From Mangrovimonas cancribranchiae (GTDB lineage: Bacteria; Bacteroidota; Bacteroidia; Flavobacteriales; Flavobacteriaceae), in assembly GCF_037126245.1 (NCBI RefSeq), contig NZ_CP136925.1:1814001-1878000 (forward strand): a stretch of 64,000 bases of DNA. The letters run 5' to 3'. Under the pieces are notes generated by a model. It was not told where the DNA came from. It saw only the letters and a list, made by a program, of their open reading frames with translations, and did no database searches. Of this stretch, positions 42,429 through 50,990 are shown one piece after another. Positions within the stretch are counted from its first letter, which is position 1, and every line of letters starts with the position of its first letter. A program made the position numbers and the translations under genes.

Positions 42429-43511
42429 TTAAGATAGTTTAAAAATTTCGTAAGATTGATGAACTTGTTTAACCACATGCTCTGTTCTTTCGGCATGTGT
42501 ATCGCTTATAAATAATTGGCCAAAATTCTCATTATCTACCAATTTTATTATTTGCGCTACACGTGTTTCATCTAATTTATCGAAAATATCGTCTAATAAC
42601 AAAATAGGATTAACGCCACTTTGTTCCTTAATAAAATCGAATTGCGCCAACTTTAAAGCTATTAAAAATGATTTTTGTTGCCCTTGACTTCCAAATTTTT
42701 TAACAGGATAATCACCAATATTAAAAATTAAATCGTCTTTATGAACACCAACACTTGTATATTGTAACGCTTTATCTTTGTTTAAGTTTTGCTTTAATAA
42801 CGATTTTAAATCATCGTCAAACAAATTACTTTTATAATCTAACTCAACAGTTTCATTACCGCCACTTATGGCTTGATAACGCTTTTGAAAAATGGTTGAA
42901 AATGTTTCTAAAAACTGTTGTCGTTTCTCAAAAATATGTGTTGCATATCCGTTTAATTGCTCGTCATAAACATCTAAAGTGTCTTGATTAAAAGTATTGT
43001 TTAACGCAAAATACTTTAACAGTGAGTTTCGTTGCGCTAAAATTTTATTGTAGTTAATTAACTGCTCTAAATACACTTTATCGCCTTGAGAAATAACACT
43101 ATCTATAAATTTTCGTCTTGTGGCACTTCCCTCTATAATTAAATCTCTATCGGCAGGAGAAATAATAACTAATGGTAAAAACCCAATATGATCGCTAAGC
43201 TTATCGTAAGCTTTTCCGTTTCTCTTAATTGTTTTCTTTTGTCCCTTTTTTAAACTTACAACTACTTTTTCTGTATCGCCTTCTTTATCATAATCGCCAT
43301 TAACTACAAAAAAAGATTCACCATGCTTAATGTTTTGAGAAGAGATAGGATTAAAATAACTTTTCCCAAAAGACAATAGGTAAATAGCATCTAAAACATT
43401 AGTTTTTCCTACACCATTATTCCCCACAAAACAGTTTATCTTATCGTTAAAAACATAAGATTGGCTTTCAAAATTTTTATAATTCAATAAGGATAAAGAT
43501 TTTAAAACCAT
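42429..43511 (-). CDS. recF: RecF, DNA replication and repair ATPase
   Basis: This 360-residue SMC-like ATPase loads RecA at gaps with RecO and RecR. The Walker A is [17 protein letters not shown] at about residues 30-46. The signature is [17 protein letters not shown] and the Walker B is [13 protein letters not shown]. The length is standard. It heads a three-gene operon with the lipocalin-like and DUF721 genes, and it has a TAnnTTTG promoter. Confidence 0.95.
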   Translation of the reverse strand: MVLKSLSLLNYKNFESQSYVFNDKINCFVGNNGVGKTNVLDAIYLLSFGKSYFNPISSQNIKHGESFFVVNGDYDKEGDTEKVVVSLKKGQKKTIKRNGKAYDKLSDHIGFLPLVIISPADRDLIIEGSATRRKFIDSVISQGDKVYLEQLINYNKILAQRNSLLKYFALNNTFNQDTLDVYDEQLNGYATHIFEKRQQFLETFSTIFQKRYQAISGGNETVELDYKSNLFDDDLKSLLKQNLNKDKALQYTSVGVHKDDLIFNIGDYPVKKFGSQGQQKSFLIALKLAQFDFIKEQSGVNPILLLDDIFDKLDETRVAQIIKLVDNENFGQLFISDTHAERTEHVVKQVHQSYEIFKLS

Positions 43512-43534
43512 AAAGTCGTTTCTCTTGTTTTTTG

Positions 43535-43562
43535 CAAAATTACATTAGAAAAGTTGTGCAAA
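43535..43562 (-). promoter_or_regulatory. Promoter of the recF operon
   Basis: On the minus strand TAATTTTG (43542-43535) is an exact TAnnTTTG element, with TTTG at 43562-43559 upstream at 16-bp spacing, slightly short for a -33 box. The recF ATG follows the -7 element by 23 nt. Confidence 0.5.
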
Positions 43563-43611
43563 TTATTGAAAAATAACAAATAATTTCACTTTTATTTATG
43601 AAGAAAAATTA

Positions 43612-43619
43612 TATTTTTG
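43612..43619 (+). promoter_or_regulatory. Promoter -7 element of the TPR-ribH unit
   Basis: TATTTTTG is an exact TAnnTTTG match ending 21 nt before the ATG at 43641. Because transcription would start near 43625, it supports that ATG over a TTG at 43617. Confidence 0.55.
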
Positions 43620-43640
43620 CGGCGCATTAATATACAATAT

Positions 43641-44420
43641 ATGGCAACTTACAAGAAAAGAGGATATAAACCTAAAGCAAACAAGGAAAAAGAAGTTGAA
43701 GACGTTGTAGTAGACGAACAAGACTCTACAACAGCAGAAGTGTTTAATACCTTAGATGAAACCGCTTCTAAAACAGAAGATTGGGTTATTAAAAACCAAA
43801 AATATATTTTTATAATTATTGCTGTAGTAGCAGCAGTGGTTTTAGGATACTTAGGATATAACCAATTTATTGCCAAGCCTAAACAAGCCGAAGCAATGAA
43901 CGAAATTTTCCAAGCTAAAAAATACTTTAACGAGGCTGTAACAGGAACCGCTAAAGATTCGCTTTACACATTAGCACTTAATGGTGGTGAAGGAAAATTA
44001 GGTATGGTTGATATTGCTTCTGAATACAGCGGAACAAAAGCTGGTAACTTAGCTAATTACTACGCAGGTATGGCTTATCTAAACTTAAAAGATTATAAAA
44101 ATGCCGTATCTTATTTAAGTGATTTTAATAGTGAAGATGAAGTATTAGCCCCTATGGCTAAAGGTGGTATTGGCGATGCTTTCGTGCAACTTAATCAAAC
44201 CGAAGACGCGTTAAGCTATTACGAAGAAGCTGCAAAAATGCGTGCTAATGAATTTACAACACCATTATATTTATACAAGGCTGGTGTAACTGCATTAGAG
44301 TTAAATCAAGCAGATAAAGCGTTAAATTTCTTCAACAAAATAAAAGAAGAGTACCCATCATCTACACAAGCAACAAATATTGATGTATTTATAGGTAAAG
44401 CACAAGGGTTGACCAATTAA
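43641..44420 (+). CDS. Membrane-anchored tetratricopeptide-repeat protein (YfgM-like)
   Basis: This 259-residue protein starts at ATG 43641 (MATYKKRGYKPKANKE). It has a charged cytoplasmic N-terminus, one membrane helix (IFIIIAVVAAVVLGYLGY, about residues 55-75) and a periplasmic part with three or four TPR-like repeats (NYYAGMAYLNLKDYKNAV, GIGDAFVQLNQTEDALSYYEE, YKAGVTALELNQADKALNFF). The topology matches YfgM, a SecYEG-associated chaperone. An in-frame TTG at 43617 would add eight residues, but it lies inside the promoter element. It is 5 nt upstream of ribH. Confidence 0.85.
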   Translation: MATYKKRGYKPKANKEKEVEDVVVDEQDSTTAEVFNTLDETASKTEDWVIKNQKYIFIIIAVVAAVVLGYLGYNQFIAKPKQAEAMNEIFQAKKYFNEAVTGTAKDSLYTLALNGGEGKLGMVDIASEYSGTKAGNLANYYAGMAYLNLKDYKNAVSYLSDFNSEDEVLAPMAKGGIGDAFVQLNQTEDALSYYEEAAKMRANEFTTPLYLYKAGVTALELNQADKALNFFNKIKEEYPSSTQATNIDVFIGKAQGLTN

Positions 44421-44425
44421 TAAGT

Positions 44426-44917
44426 ATGGCAACAGCAAATAAAAACTTATCAGAATACGATAAAAACACCATCCCAAACGCGAAAAACTTTCGGTTTGGG
44501 ATTGTTGTTTCTGAATGGAATGATTCCATAACAGAAGGGTTGTTTCAAGGTGCACACCAAACACTTTTAGATAATGGCGCTCAAGAAAATAATATTTTAA
44601 GATATAATGTTCCTGGAAGTTTCGAACTTATTTATGGCTGTAAAAAAATGCAGCAACACAATGTTGATGCTGTTATCGCTATAGGGAGTGTTATTCAAGG
44701 AGAAACCAAACATTTCGATTTTGTTTGCGAAGGTGTTACTCAAGGTATTAAAGACCTAAACATTTTACACAATGTGCCTGTTATTTTTTGTGTACTAACC
44801 GATAATACAATGCAACAAGCCATAGACCGTTCTGGTGGAAAACACGGTAACAAAGGTACAGAAGCTGCTATTGCAGCCATAAAAATGGCTGTTCTGGAAA
44901 AACAATCCCATAGTTAA
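44426..44917 (+). CDS. ribH: 6,7-dimethyl-8-ribityllumazine synthase
   Basis: This 163-residue enzyme of riboflavin synthesis condenses ribitylaminouracil with dihydroxybutanone phosphate. Motifs are GIVVSEWNDSITEGL at the N-terminus, VPGSFELIYG, GSVIQGETKHFDFV with the catalytic His, and a VIFCVLTDNTMQQAIDRSGG substrate segment. It follows the TPR gene by 5 nt. No FMN riboswitch is visible upstream of the pair. Assembly into capsid-like particles is usual for the family. Confidence 0.96.
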   Translation: MATANKNLSEYDKNTIPNAKNFRFGIVVSEWNDSITEGLFQGAHQTLLDNGAQENNILRYNVPGSFELIYGCKKMQQHNVDAVIAIGSVIQGETKHFDFVCEGVTQGIKDLNILHNVPVIFCVLTDNTMQQAIDRSGGKHGNKGTEAAIAAIKMAVLEKQSHS

Positions 44918-44974
44918 GACCTAACTGTTAACAATTTTTGGCATTTCAAATCTTAAAATTCCTAGTATTTTAAG

Positions 44975-44982
44975 TACTTTTG
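44975..44982 (+). promoter_or_regulatory. Promoter -7 element of the mutL operon
   Basis: TACTTTTG is an exact TAnnTTTG match, ending 26 nt before the TTG start codon of the first small gene. It separates this operon from ribH. Confidence 0.55.
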
Positions 44983-45008
44983 AAATAGTAACCAAGTACC
45001 GCGTCATT

Positions 45009-45230
45009 TTGATTTTCAAACAACGCAAAAACAAACAATTCAACTACAAAACAAGATTTAACGAAGACGGTGAATTAAAAAAAGACACTGCTTCTAAGTT
45101 TGATTTTAATTGGGTGGAAGAAAGTAAAGCTAGGCAAAAACGAACTAGCAAATTATTTTCCTTGCCTTTTTTAATCTTATTTCTAATTATGATTGTTGTA
45201 CTTTGGATACTTTTAGGACGATATGAGTAA
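45009..45230 (+). CDS. Small membrane protein, RKNK-type paralogue 1
   Basis: This 73-residue protein starts at TTG 45009 (IFKQRKNKQFNYKTRF). A basic N-terminal half is followed by one membrane helix (LPFLILFLIMIVVLWILL). The start resembles that of the next gene: F-K-x-R-K-N-K-x-F-x-Y in both. Database entries sometimes call such proteins riboflavin synthase subunit beta because of the ribH neighbour, but nothing in the sequence supports that. It is the first gene of the mutL operon. The function is unknown. Confidence 0.7.
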   Translation: MIFKQRKNKQFNYKTRFNEDGELKKDTASKFDFNWVEESKARQKRTSKLFSLPFLILFLIMIVVLWILLGRYE

Positions 45231-45237
45231 TTGATTT

Positions 45238-45519
45238 ATGGGAGTATTTAAGACCAGAAAAAATAAAAAGTTTAGTTATACGCCACGCCATTATAAAGGT
45301 GATAGTAATCCTTATGAAATAAAACATAAGTTTGACGAATACAGAAAAACGGTAGATTCTTCTGGAGGCTTAAAAGGTAAAATAAACAATGCTTGGGATG
45401 ACTATAAAAACAATACTGATGAGAAGGCTAACAAACGTGTTTTAATTATAATCCTTGTCTTAATTTTAATATTTCTTTTTATTATCGACTTCGATTTGTC
45501 AATATTCTTTAAAAACTAA
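45238..45519 (+). CDS. Small membrane protein, RKNK-type paralogue 2
   Basis: This 93-residue protein has a basic N-terminus (GVFKTRKNKKFSYTPRHYKG), a charged middle and a C-terminal membrane helix (VLIIILVLILIFLFII). It shares the N-terminal motif and topology with the preceding gene, so the two are likely an ancient tandem duplication. Its stop overlaps the mutL start by one base. The function is unknown. The conserved position ahead of mutL may reflect operon history only. Confidence 0.72.
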   Translation: MGVFKTRKNKKFSYTPRHYKGDSNPYEIKHKFDEYRKTVDSSGGLKGKINNAWDDYKNNTDEKANKRVLIIILVLILIFLFIIDFDLSIFFKN

Positions 45520-47375
45520 TGGCAGATATTATTCAGTTATTACCAGATCATGTAGCTAACCAAATCGCTGCTGGAGAGGTTGTACAAAGACCCGCTTCGG
45601 TTGTTAAAGAACTTTTGGAAAACGCTATTGATGCTAAAGCCACAAACATAAAGCTTCTAGTAAAAGATGCTGGAAAAACCTTAATTCAAGTTATAGATAA
45701 TGGCTGTGGCATGAGTGTTACCGATGCGCGTTTAAGTTTCGAGCGTCATGCTACATCAAAAATACGGTCTGCTGATGATCTTTTTCAATTAAATACCAAG
45801 GGGTTTCGTGGCGAAGCTCTTGCTAGTATTGCCGCTATTGCCCATGTTGAGTTAAAAAGCAAACAAGAAGTCGATGATGTCGGCACACATTTGGTTATAG
45901 AAGGAAGCAAAGTGGTCTCTCAAGAGGTTACGGTTACTCCTATTGGCACATCTATTGCCGTTAAAAATTTATTTTTCAATATTCCTGCTAGACGTAATTT
46001 TCTAAAGTCCAATCAAGTAGAATTTCGCCATATTACCGATGAATTTCAGCGTGTTGCTATGGCGCATCCTAATGTTACGTTTTTATTGATTCATAACGGT
46101 AGTGAGCTTTTTAATTTACCCGCCAGCAATTTTAGACAACGTATTGTAAATATTTTTGGCAGTAAAACCAATGAAAAATTAGTTCCTGTAAATGAAGATA
46201 CCGAAGTGCTTAAGATTTCTGGCTTTGTAGGAAAACCTGAGTTTGCTAAAAAAACACGTGGCGAACAGTTTTTCTTTGTAAATAATCGGTTTATTAAAAG
46301 CGGGTATTTAAATCATGCTATAAATGCTGCTTTTGAAGGACTTTTAAAAGACGGTACACATGCCAGTTATTTTTTAAATCTTGATGTGCCGCCAGAAACT
46401 ATCGATATTAATATTCATCCTACAAAAACTGAAATAAAATTTGATGATGAACATACGCTTTATGCTATAATTCGTTCGGCTGTAAAGCATAGTTTGGGGC
46501 AATTCAATATTGCGCCTATTTTAGATTTTGAAAGAGATGCCAACCTAGACACACCTTACGGCTATAAAAATAAACACGCCGAAACGCCAAAAATTGAAGT
46601 GGATAGAAGCTTTAATCCGTTTCAAGATAAAGCAAATTCTGGTAAGCAACAACCAGCGTCTTTAAAACCGAAACCATCGAGTAGTTGGGAAAGTCTTTAT
46701 GTCGATTTAGAATCGAAAGGAAATAGCAAGCAAGAACTTTCAAATTTTGACGATATTCAGTTTGAAAGTACTACCAAAACCTCTTCTCTATTTGAAGAAA
46801 ATACCGTAGAAAAAAGTAAAACAACATTTCAGTTGCATAACAAATATGTTATCAGTACAATTAAATCTGGCATGTTGGTTTTAGATCAAAATAAGGCACA
46901 TCAGCGTGTGCTATACGAAAACTACTTACAACAACTAACGCTAAAAGAAAGTGTTAGTCAACAGTTACTATTTCCTGTTTTGCTAAATTTTTCAGCACAT
47001 GAAATTGACATTATTAAACAGGTTAAAGACGATTTAGAGCATACAGGGTTTATTTTTTCTAAGTTTGAAAAAGATGCTGTTGAAATCTCTGGTGTTCCTA
47101 TTAATGTTCCTGAAAGTGAAGTTAACGATGTACTAGAACAAGTTATTAACGACATACAAAATGATGTCCCCGATAGCCATTTTAGCGCTATGGATTTATT
47201 AGCCAAATCTATGGCTAAAAGTTTAGCTATTAAAACAGGGCAACTATTATCAAACTCTGAACAAGAACACTTAGTAAATAGCTTATTTGCTTGTAAAGAG
47301 CCTAACATGTCGCCCAACAACAAGACAACATTTATTACGTTATCTGTTGATGAGTTAGATAAAAAGTTTAATTAA
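45519..47375 (+). CDS. mutL: DNA mismatch repair protein MutL
   Basis: This 618-residue GHKL ATPase couples MutS mismatch recognition to strand removal. N-terminal motifs are VKELLENAIDA (Asn/Glu of motif I), DNGCGM (motif II) and TKGFRGEALASIA (motif III). The transducer domain has FFNIPARRNFLK. A variable linker (about 335-430) leads to the C-terminal dimerisation domain. In that domain the endonuclease-type motif DQHAxxER is replaced by DQNKAHQRVLYE, so the metal-dependent nicking activity may be altered. Confidence 0.95.
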   Translation: MADIIQLLPDHVANQIAAGEVVQRPASVVKELLENAIDAKATNIKLLVKDAGKTLIQVIDNGCGMSVTDARLSFERHATSKIRSADDLFQLNTKGFRGEALASIAAIAHVELKSKQEVDDVGTHLVIEGSKVVSQEVTVTPIGTSIAVKNLFFNIPARRNFLKSNQVEFRHITDEFQRVAMAHPNVTFLLIHNGSELFNLPASNFRQRIVNIFGSKTNEKLVPVNEDTEVLKISGFVGKPEFAKKTRGEQFFFVNNRFIKSGYLNHAINAAFEGLLKDGTHASYFLNLDVPPETIDINIHPTKTEIKFDDEHTLYAIIRSAVKHSLGQFNIAPILDFERDANLDTPYGYKNKHAETPKIEVDRSFNPFQDKANSGKQQPASLKPKPSSSWESLYVDLESKGNSKQELSNFDDIQFESTTKTSSLFEENTVEKSKTTFQLHNKYVISTIKSGMLVLDQNKAHQRVLYENYLQQLTLKESVSQQLLFPVLLNFSAHEIDIIKQVKDDLEHTGFIFSKFEKDAVEISGVPINVPESEVNDVLEQVINDIQNDVPDSHFSAMDLLAKSMAKSLAIKTGQLLSNSEQEHLVNSLFACKEPNMSPNNKTTFITLSVDELDKKFN

Positions 47376-47379
47376 ATTT

Positions 47380-48144
47380 ATGATAAACAATATTACCGAT
47401 ACAGTAAAACATTTACTAATCATTAATGTGATTATGTTTGTTGGTACACTTGCTATAGGAAATAATGGTGTTTTATTTTACGATTGGTTTGCATTACACT
47501 TCCCAAAAAACGACACATTTCAATTGTGGCAAATTTTCACCCATATGTTTATGCATGGTGGTTTTATGCATTTATTTTTTAACATGTTTGCATTGTGGAT
47601 GTTTGGTACAGCTGTAGAGCAACGCTTTGGCAGTAAGAAATTCTTATTCTTTTATATTTCTTCGGGTCTTGGTGCTGCATTAATTATGATTGGTTATTAT
47701 TTCTTTCAGTATTACAGTGGACTGTCTACATTAAATGAATCTGGTTTTGATACGGCTCAAGTTATAGACGTTTTAAAATCTGGATATAACCGATACGACA
47801 CGCGTTGGGAAAGTGTTTTAAACCAAGACCAATTAGGAAACTTTGTTGGCGTATTTAATAGTACAATGGTTGGGGCTTCTGGAGCTATTATGGGCGTTCT
47901 AGTTGCTTTTGGAATGTTATATCCTGAATCGAAATTAATGTTGATTTTCTTACCCATTCCTATAAAAGCTAAATATTTTATTCCTGGAATTATTATTTTA
48001 GATTTAATTTCAGCTGTAACAGGGCAATCTTTTTTCAGTCCAAGCAACACGGCTTATGTCGCTCACGTTGGTGGTGCCCTAACAGGCTTTTTAATTATGT
48101 GGTATTGGAAAAAAACACAGTTTAATAAAAATCGTTGGGATTAA
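47380..48144 (+). CDS. Rhomboid intramembrane serine protease
   Basis: This 254-residue protein has six membrane helices. The catalytic Ser is in VGASGAIMGVLVAFG (GxSG motif) and the catalytic His in AHVGGALTGF. The conserved HMFMHGGFMHLFFNMFALW of the second helix is also present. It cleaves membrane protein substrates within the bilayer; targets here are unknown. It starts 4 nt after mutL and is followed 1 nt later by a second, diverged rhomboid. Confidence 0.93.
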   Translation: MINNITDTVKHLLIINVIMFVGTLAIGNNGVLFYDWFALHFPKNDTFQLWQIFTHMFMHGGFMHLFFNMFALWMFGTAVEQRFGSKKFLFFYISSGLGAALIMIGYYFFQYYSGLSTLNESGFDTAQVIDVLKSGYNRYDTRWESVLNQDQLGNFVGVFNSTMVGASGAIMGVLVAFGMLYPESKLMLIFLPIPIKAKYFIPGIIILDLISAVTGQSFFSPSNTAYVAHVGGALTGFLIMWYWKKTQFNKNRWD

Positions 48145-48145
48145 C

Positions 48146-49024
48146 GTGACCTCACTAAATCAAGACATACAAAACAAACTTAACAACCTAAATGTTTTTG
48201 AAAAACTTATAGGTATCAATCTATTACTGTTTTTAATTGGCCTTATTTTACGACCTATTTTAAGTATTCAAAATAGTTTAAGTTGGTTAGAGCTACCAAG
48301 CGATTTTATGGCTTTTTTGTTACAGCCATGGAGCATTATTACTTATGCTTTTGCTCATTACGATTTCTGGCATATTATTTTTAATATGCTTTGGCTATAC
48401 TTTATTGGCCGTATGTTTTTAAACCTATTTAATGTAAAACTAGGGTTAAACATTTACTTTTTAGGAGCTATTTGTGGTGGCATTTTATTTTTAGCTGGTT
48501 ACAATTTACTTCCAGATTTTTTTAACACCAACACCAGATTAGTCGGTGCCTCCGCTGCAGTTAGAGCATTGCTTATTTTCATGTGTGCCTACATGCCTAG
48601 CATGTCTGTTAGGTTTTTTACGTTTAATATAAAATTATGGCACATAGGAGTTGTTATTGTTGTATTTGATATCATTGGATTGTTTGGTTTAAATGCTGGT
48701 GGTAATTTGGCCCATTTAGGCGGTGCCATCTTAGGCTATTTTTATGCTATTCAATTGCAAAAAGGAACAGATATAGGTAAAGGTTTTGAAAAACTTATGG
48801 ACAGCATTATGGGGCTTTTTAAAAGCTCTAAAAATACGCCTTTAAAAACAGTACATCGAAAAAAAAGAGCATCAAAAGATAAGATGGCTGGCTACTCAAA
48901 AGAAGAGTTTGATGAGTTTAACAAGCAAAAACGTATCGATATTATCTTAGATAAAATAAGTAAAAGTGGTTACGATAGCTTAACTAAAGAAGAAAAAGAG
49001 TTCTTATTTAGAGCTGGAAAATAA
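48146..49024 (+). CDS. Second rhomboid-family protease, GASA variant
   Basis: This 292-residue protein starts at GTG 48146, 1 nt after the first rhomboid. It has six helices and a long cytoplasmic C-terminal tail (about 205-292, Lys-rich, ending KEEKEFLFRAGK). The catalytic Ser region reads VGASAAVRALL instead of GxSG, and the His is in LAHLGGAILGY. The HYDFWHIIFNMLWLYFIG helix is conserved. The Ser and His are retained, so it is probably active, with a changed oxyanion-side residue. The tail resembles those of regulatory rhomboids of Bacteroidota. Confidence 0.9.
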   Translation: MTSLNQDIQNKLNNLNVFEKLIGINLLLFLIGLILRPILSIQNSLSWLELPSDFMAFLLQPWSIITYAFAHYDFWHIIFNMLWLYFIGRMFLNLFNVKLGLNIYFLGAICGGILFLAGYNLLPDFFNTNTRLVGASAAVRALLIFMCAYMPSMSVRFFTFNIKLWHIGVVIVVFDIIGLFGLNAGGNLAHLGGAILGYFYAIQLQKGTDIGKGFEKLMDSIMGLFKSSKNTPLKTVHRKKRASKDKMAGYSKEEFDEFNKQKRIDIILDKISKSGYDSLTKEEKEFLFRAGK

Positions 49025-49037
49025 TGACCGGATTTAT

Positions 49038-50066
49038 ATGAAAAAACTAAAGCTTTTAGATAAACTTATTTACCTAATTAATGCTTTAGTGGCTACACTA
49101 CTCTTGCTATCCTACCTGTTACCATTTGTACCACCAAAAAATTTCGCTTTACTTTCTGTATTAAGTTTAAGTGTCCCTTTCTTAACGTTAGTTAACGTCT
49201 TATTTTTTATTTACTGGCTAGTTAAGGTAAAAAAACAAATGCTTTTATCGCTTTTTGTGCTTGCGATAGGCTATATAAGTTTTGGTTCTGTTTACAAGTT
49301 TTCATCATCATCTGGAAAAACGCAATTCCCCAAAACAACACTTTCTGTAATGAATTACAATGTAAGGTTGTTTAACTTATACGAGTGGATAAAAGAAAAG
49401 CACATAGAAGACAGTATAACATCGTTTATTAAAAGAAAATCACCCGATATTTTATGCTTACAGGAATATCATCCACATAAAAACGTCAACCTATCGTTTT
49501 TTAAACATAAATATGAAAAGGTTTCTGGCAAGAAAACAAAATACGGACAAGCCATTTTTTCAAAATACCCTATTATAAATTCAGGATCTGTAGCATTCCC
49601 AAACACATCAAACAATGCCATTTTTGCCGACATTGTAAAAGAAAAAGACACTATAAGAGTTTATAACGTTCATTTGCAATCGCTACGTATAGACACTAAT
49701 GTTGATAAGCTTAAACAAGAAGATTCTGAACGTTTATTTAAACGTGTAGGTGAAACTTTTAAAATGCAACAGCTTCAAACCGAATTATTTTTGAAACACA
49801 AGGAACAATGCAACTATAAAATGATTGTTGCTGGCGATTTTAATAACACTGCTTTTTCGTACGTTTATAAAAATATAAAAGAGAACTTAACAGATAGTTT
49901 TGAGGAAGCTGGAAATGGTTTTGGAAGAACTTATGACTTTAAATTCTTTCCCGTTAGAATAGATTTTATTCTAGCCGATCCAAGTTTTAAAGTGGAGCGT
50001 TTTAAAACATTTGATGAAAAGTTTTCCGATCACTACCCTATAATGACGCATTTATCACTACATTAA
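49038..50066 (+). CDS. Membrane-anchored endonuclease/exonuclease/phosphatase family protein
   Basis: This 342-residue protein has two or three N-terminal hydrophobic segments (about 10-90) and an EEP domain (about 100-342). Metal and catalytic motifs are MNYNVRLFN, CLQEYHPH (Glu ligand), GQAIFSKYPI, VYNVHLQS, GDFNNTAFS (Asp-x-Asn) and FSDHYPIMTHL (Asp-His). The active site would face the periplasm. The substrate may be nucleic acid, a lipid phosphodiester or an inositol phosphate. It is the last gene of the mutL operon and converges on DUF6122 with a 9-bp overlap. Confidence 0.88.
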   Translation: MKKLKLLDKLIYLINALVATLLLLSYLLPFVPPKNFALLSVLSLSVPFLTLVNVLFFIYWLVKVKKQMLLSLFVLAIGYISFGSVYKFSSSSGKTQFPKTTLSVMNYNVRLFNLYEWIKEKHIEDSITSFIKRKSPDILCLQEYHPHKNVNLSFFKHKYEKVSGKKTKYGQAIFSKYPIINSGSVAFPNTSNNAIFADIVKEKDTIRVYNVHLQSLRIDTNVDKLKQEDSERLFKRVGETFKMQQLQTELFLKHKEQCNYKMIVAGDFNNTAFSYVYKNIKENLTDSFEEAGNGFGRTYDFKFFPVRIDFILADPSFKVERFKTFDEKFSDHYPIMTHLSLH

Positions 50067-50366
50067 TAAGCAATCTAAACTATCTGCTAGCATATGGAGT
50101 AATAAGCCAACACCTATAACTCTGGTTACTTTAGGAAATAATAATACCATATAAAAACCTATAGCATAATATGAATGTAGCGGATGAAACCCAATACTAC
50201 ATCTACTATTATCGAAAATTGGTGTTGCGAGTAAATGGTCTAAATCTATAAGTATGGCTGCGAGCATTATTAACGCAGCTTGCTTCCATTTAGATTTAAA
50301 AAATAAAAGTGCTATTACTATGGGTAAAATAAAGTGGCATCCATAATGCACAAAAAAACGCATCAT
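50058..50366 (-). CDS. DUF6122 small membrane protein
   Basis: This 102-residue protein has three or four hydrophobic segments and several conserved polar residues within them: His at the N-terminus (FFVHYGCHFILP), a DLDHLLATPIFD segment, GFHPLHSYYA and LLHMLADSLDC. The His/Asp pattern resembles that of metal-dependent membrane hydrolases (YdjM-like). It overlaps the wbqC-like gene by 4 nt (ATGA), which implies coupling. The function is unknown. Confidence 0.8.
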   Translation of the reverse strand: MMRFFVHYGCHFILPIVIALLFFKSKWKQAALIMLAAILIDLDHLLATPIFDNSRCSIGFHPLHSYYAIGFYMVLLFPKVTRVIGVGLLLHMLADSLDCLLM

Positions 50367-50983
50367 AAATCAAGATCTTGAGCTTGTAAGTAATTTAACG
50401 TATTAGGACCTTCGTTAAACAGCACATCTAAAATACTAAGATTATTAATGTAACCGTGCTTTTCAGAAAATACCTGTGTATAAGGTTCAAATGGTATAAT
50501 GTCTGCTCCTTTGGCTTTAACTAAATGTCTAAAATCTATTTTACTGGTGACCTCTTTTTCAAAACTAGAGGTCTTTTCTATATTTAATTCGAGTTGAAGA
50601 CATTCGCAAATCACATAAATTGTTTCAAAATTTAAATCGATAAGAGACGTGAATGCTTTTTTAAAAATAGGTTCCAAATCATCCCTGTAAAACTCAAAAA
50701 AAGGCGACGTACTATAAGCAGACAATAGTGATTTCCAATGATTACTTTGCCAGTTTTCTTCATTAAAAATCTTTACCTCACGATATTTTTGTCGGTTTTT
50801 TTGGGTAAAAGAAACAGGAACATTTAGCAACAGTTTACCATTGGCAGCATAAATATAGGTACGATTTCTATAGGTTTGCTTTTGAAAATTATCTTCCATC
50901 TCAAAAACGACATTATCTGCCTTAACCATAGCCACAAAATGCGATACAGATGGAAAATATGTTGGATGAATAAGTATATCCAT
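50363..50983 (-). CDS. WbqC-like family protein
   Basis: This 206-residue protein of the WbqC family has the N-terminal signature IHPTYFPSVSHFVAM and NRTYIYAANGKLLLNVPV. It also has the WQSNHWKSLLSAYSTSPFFEFY segment that defines the family. The family is linked to surface polysaccharide synthesis genes in some species, but no activity is firmly known. I chose the ATG at 50983; an upstream ATG at 51031 would overlap lepB by 41 nt and add residues not typical of the family. Confidence 0.88.
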   Translation of the reverse strand: MDILIHPTYFPSVSHFVAMVKADNVVFEMEDNFQKQTYRNRTYIYAANGKLLLNVPVSFTQKNRQKYREVKIFNEENWQSNHWKSLLSAYSTSPFFEFYRDDLEPIFKKAFTSLIDLNFETIYVICECLQLELNIEKTSSFEKEVTSKIDFRHLVKAKGADIIPFEPYTQVFSEKHGYINNLSILDVLFNEGPNTLNYLQAQDLDL

Positions 50984-50990
50984 AAAAGTG

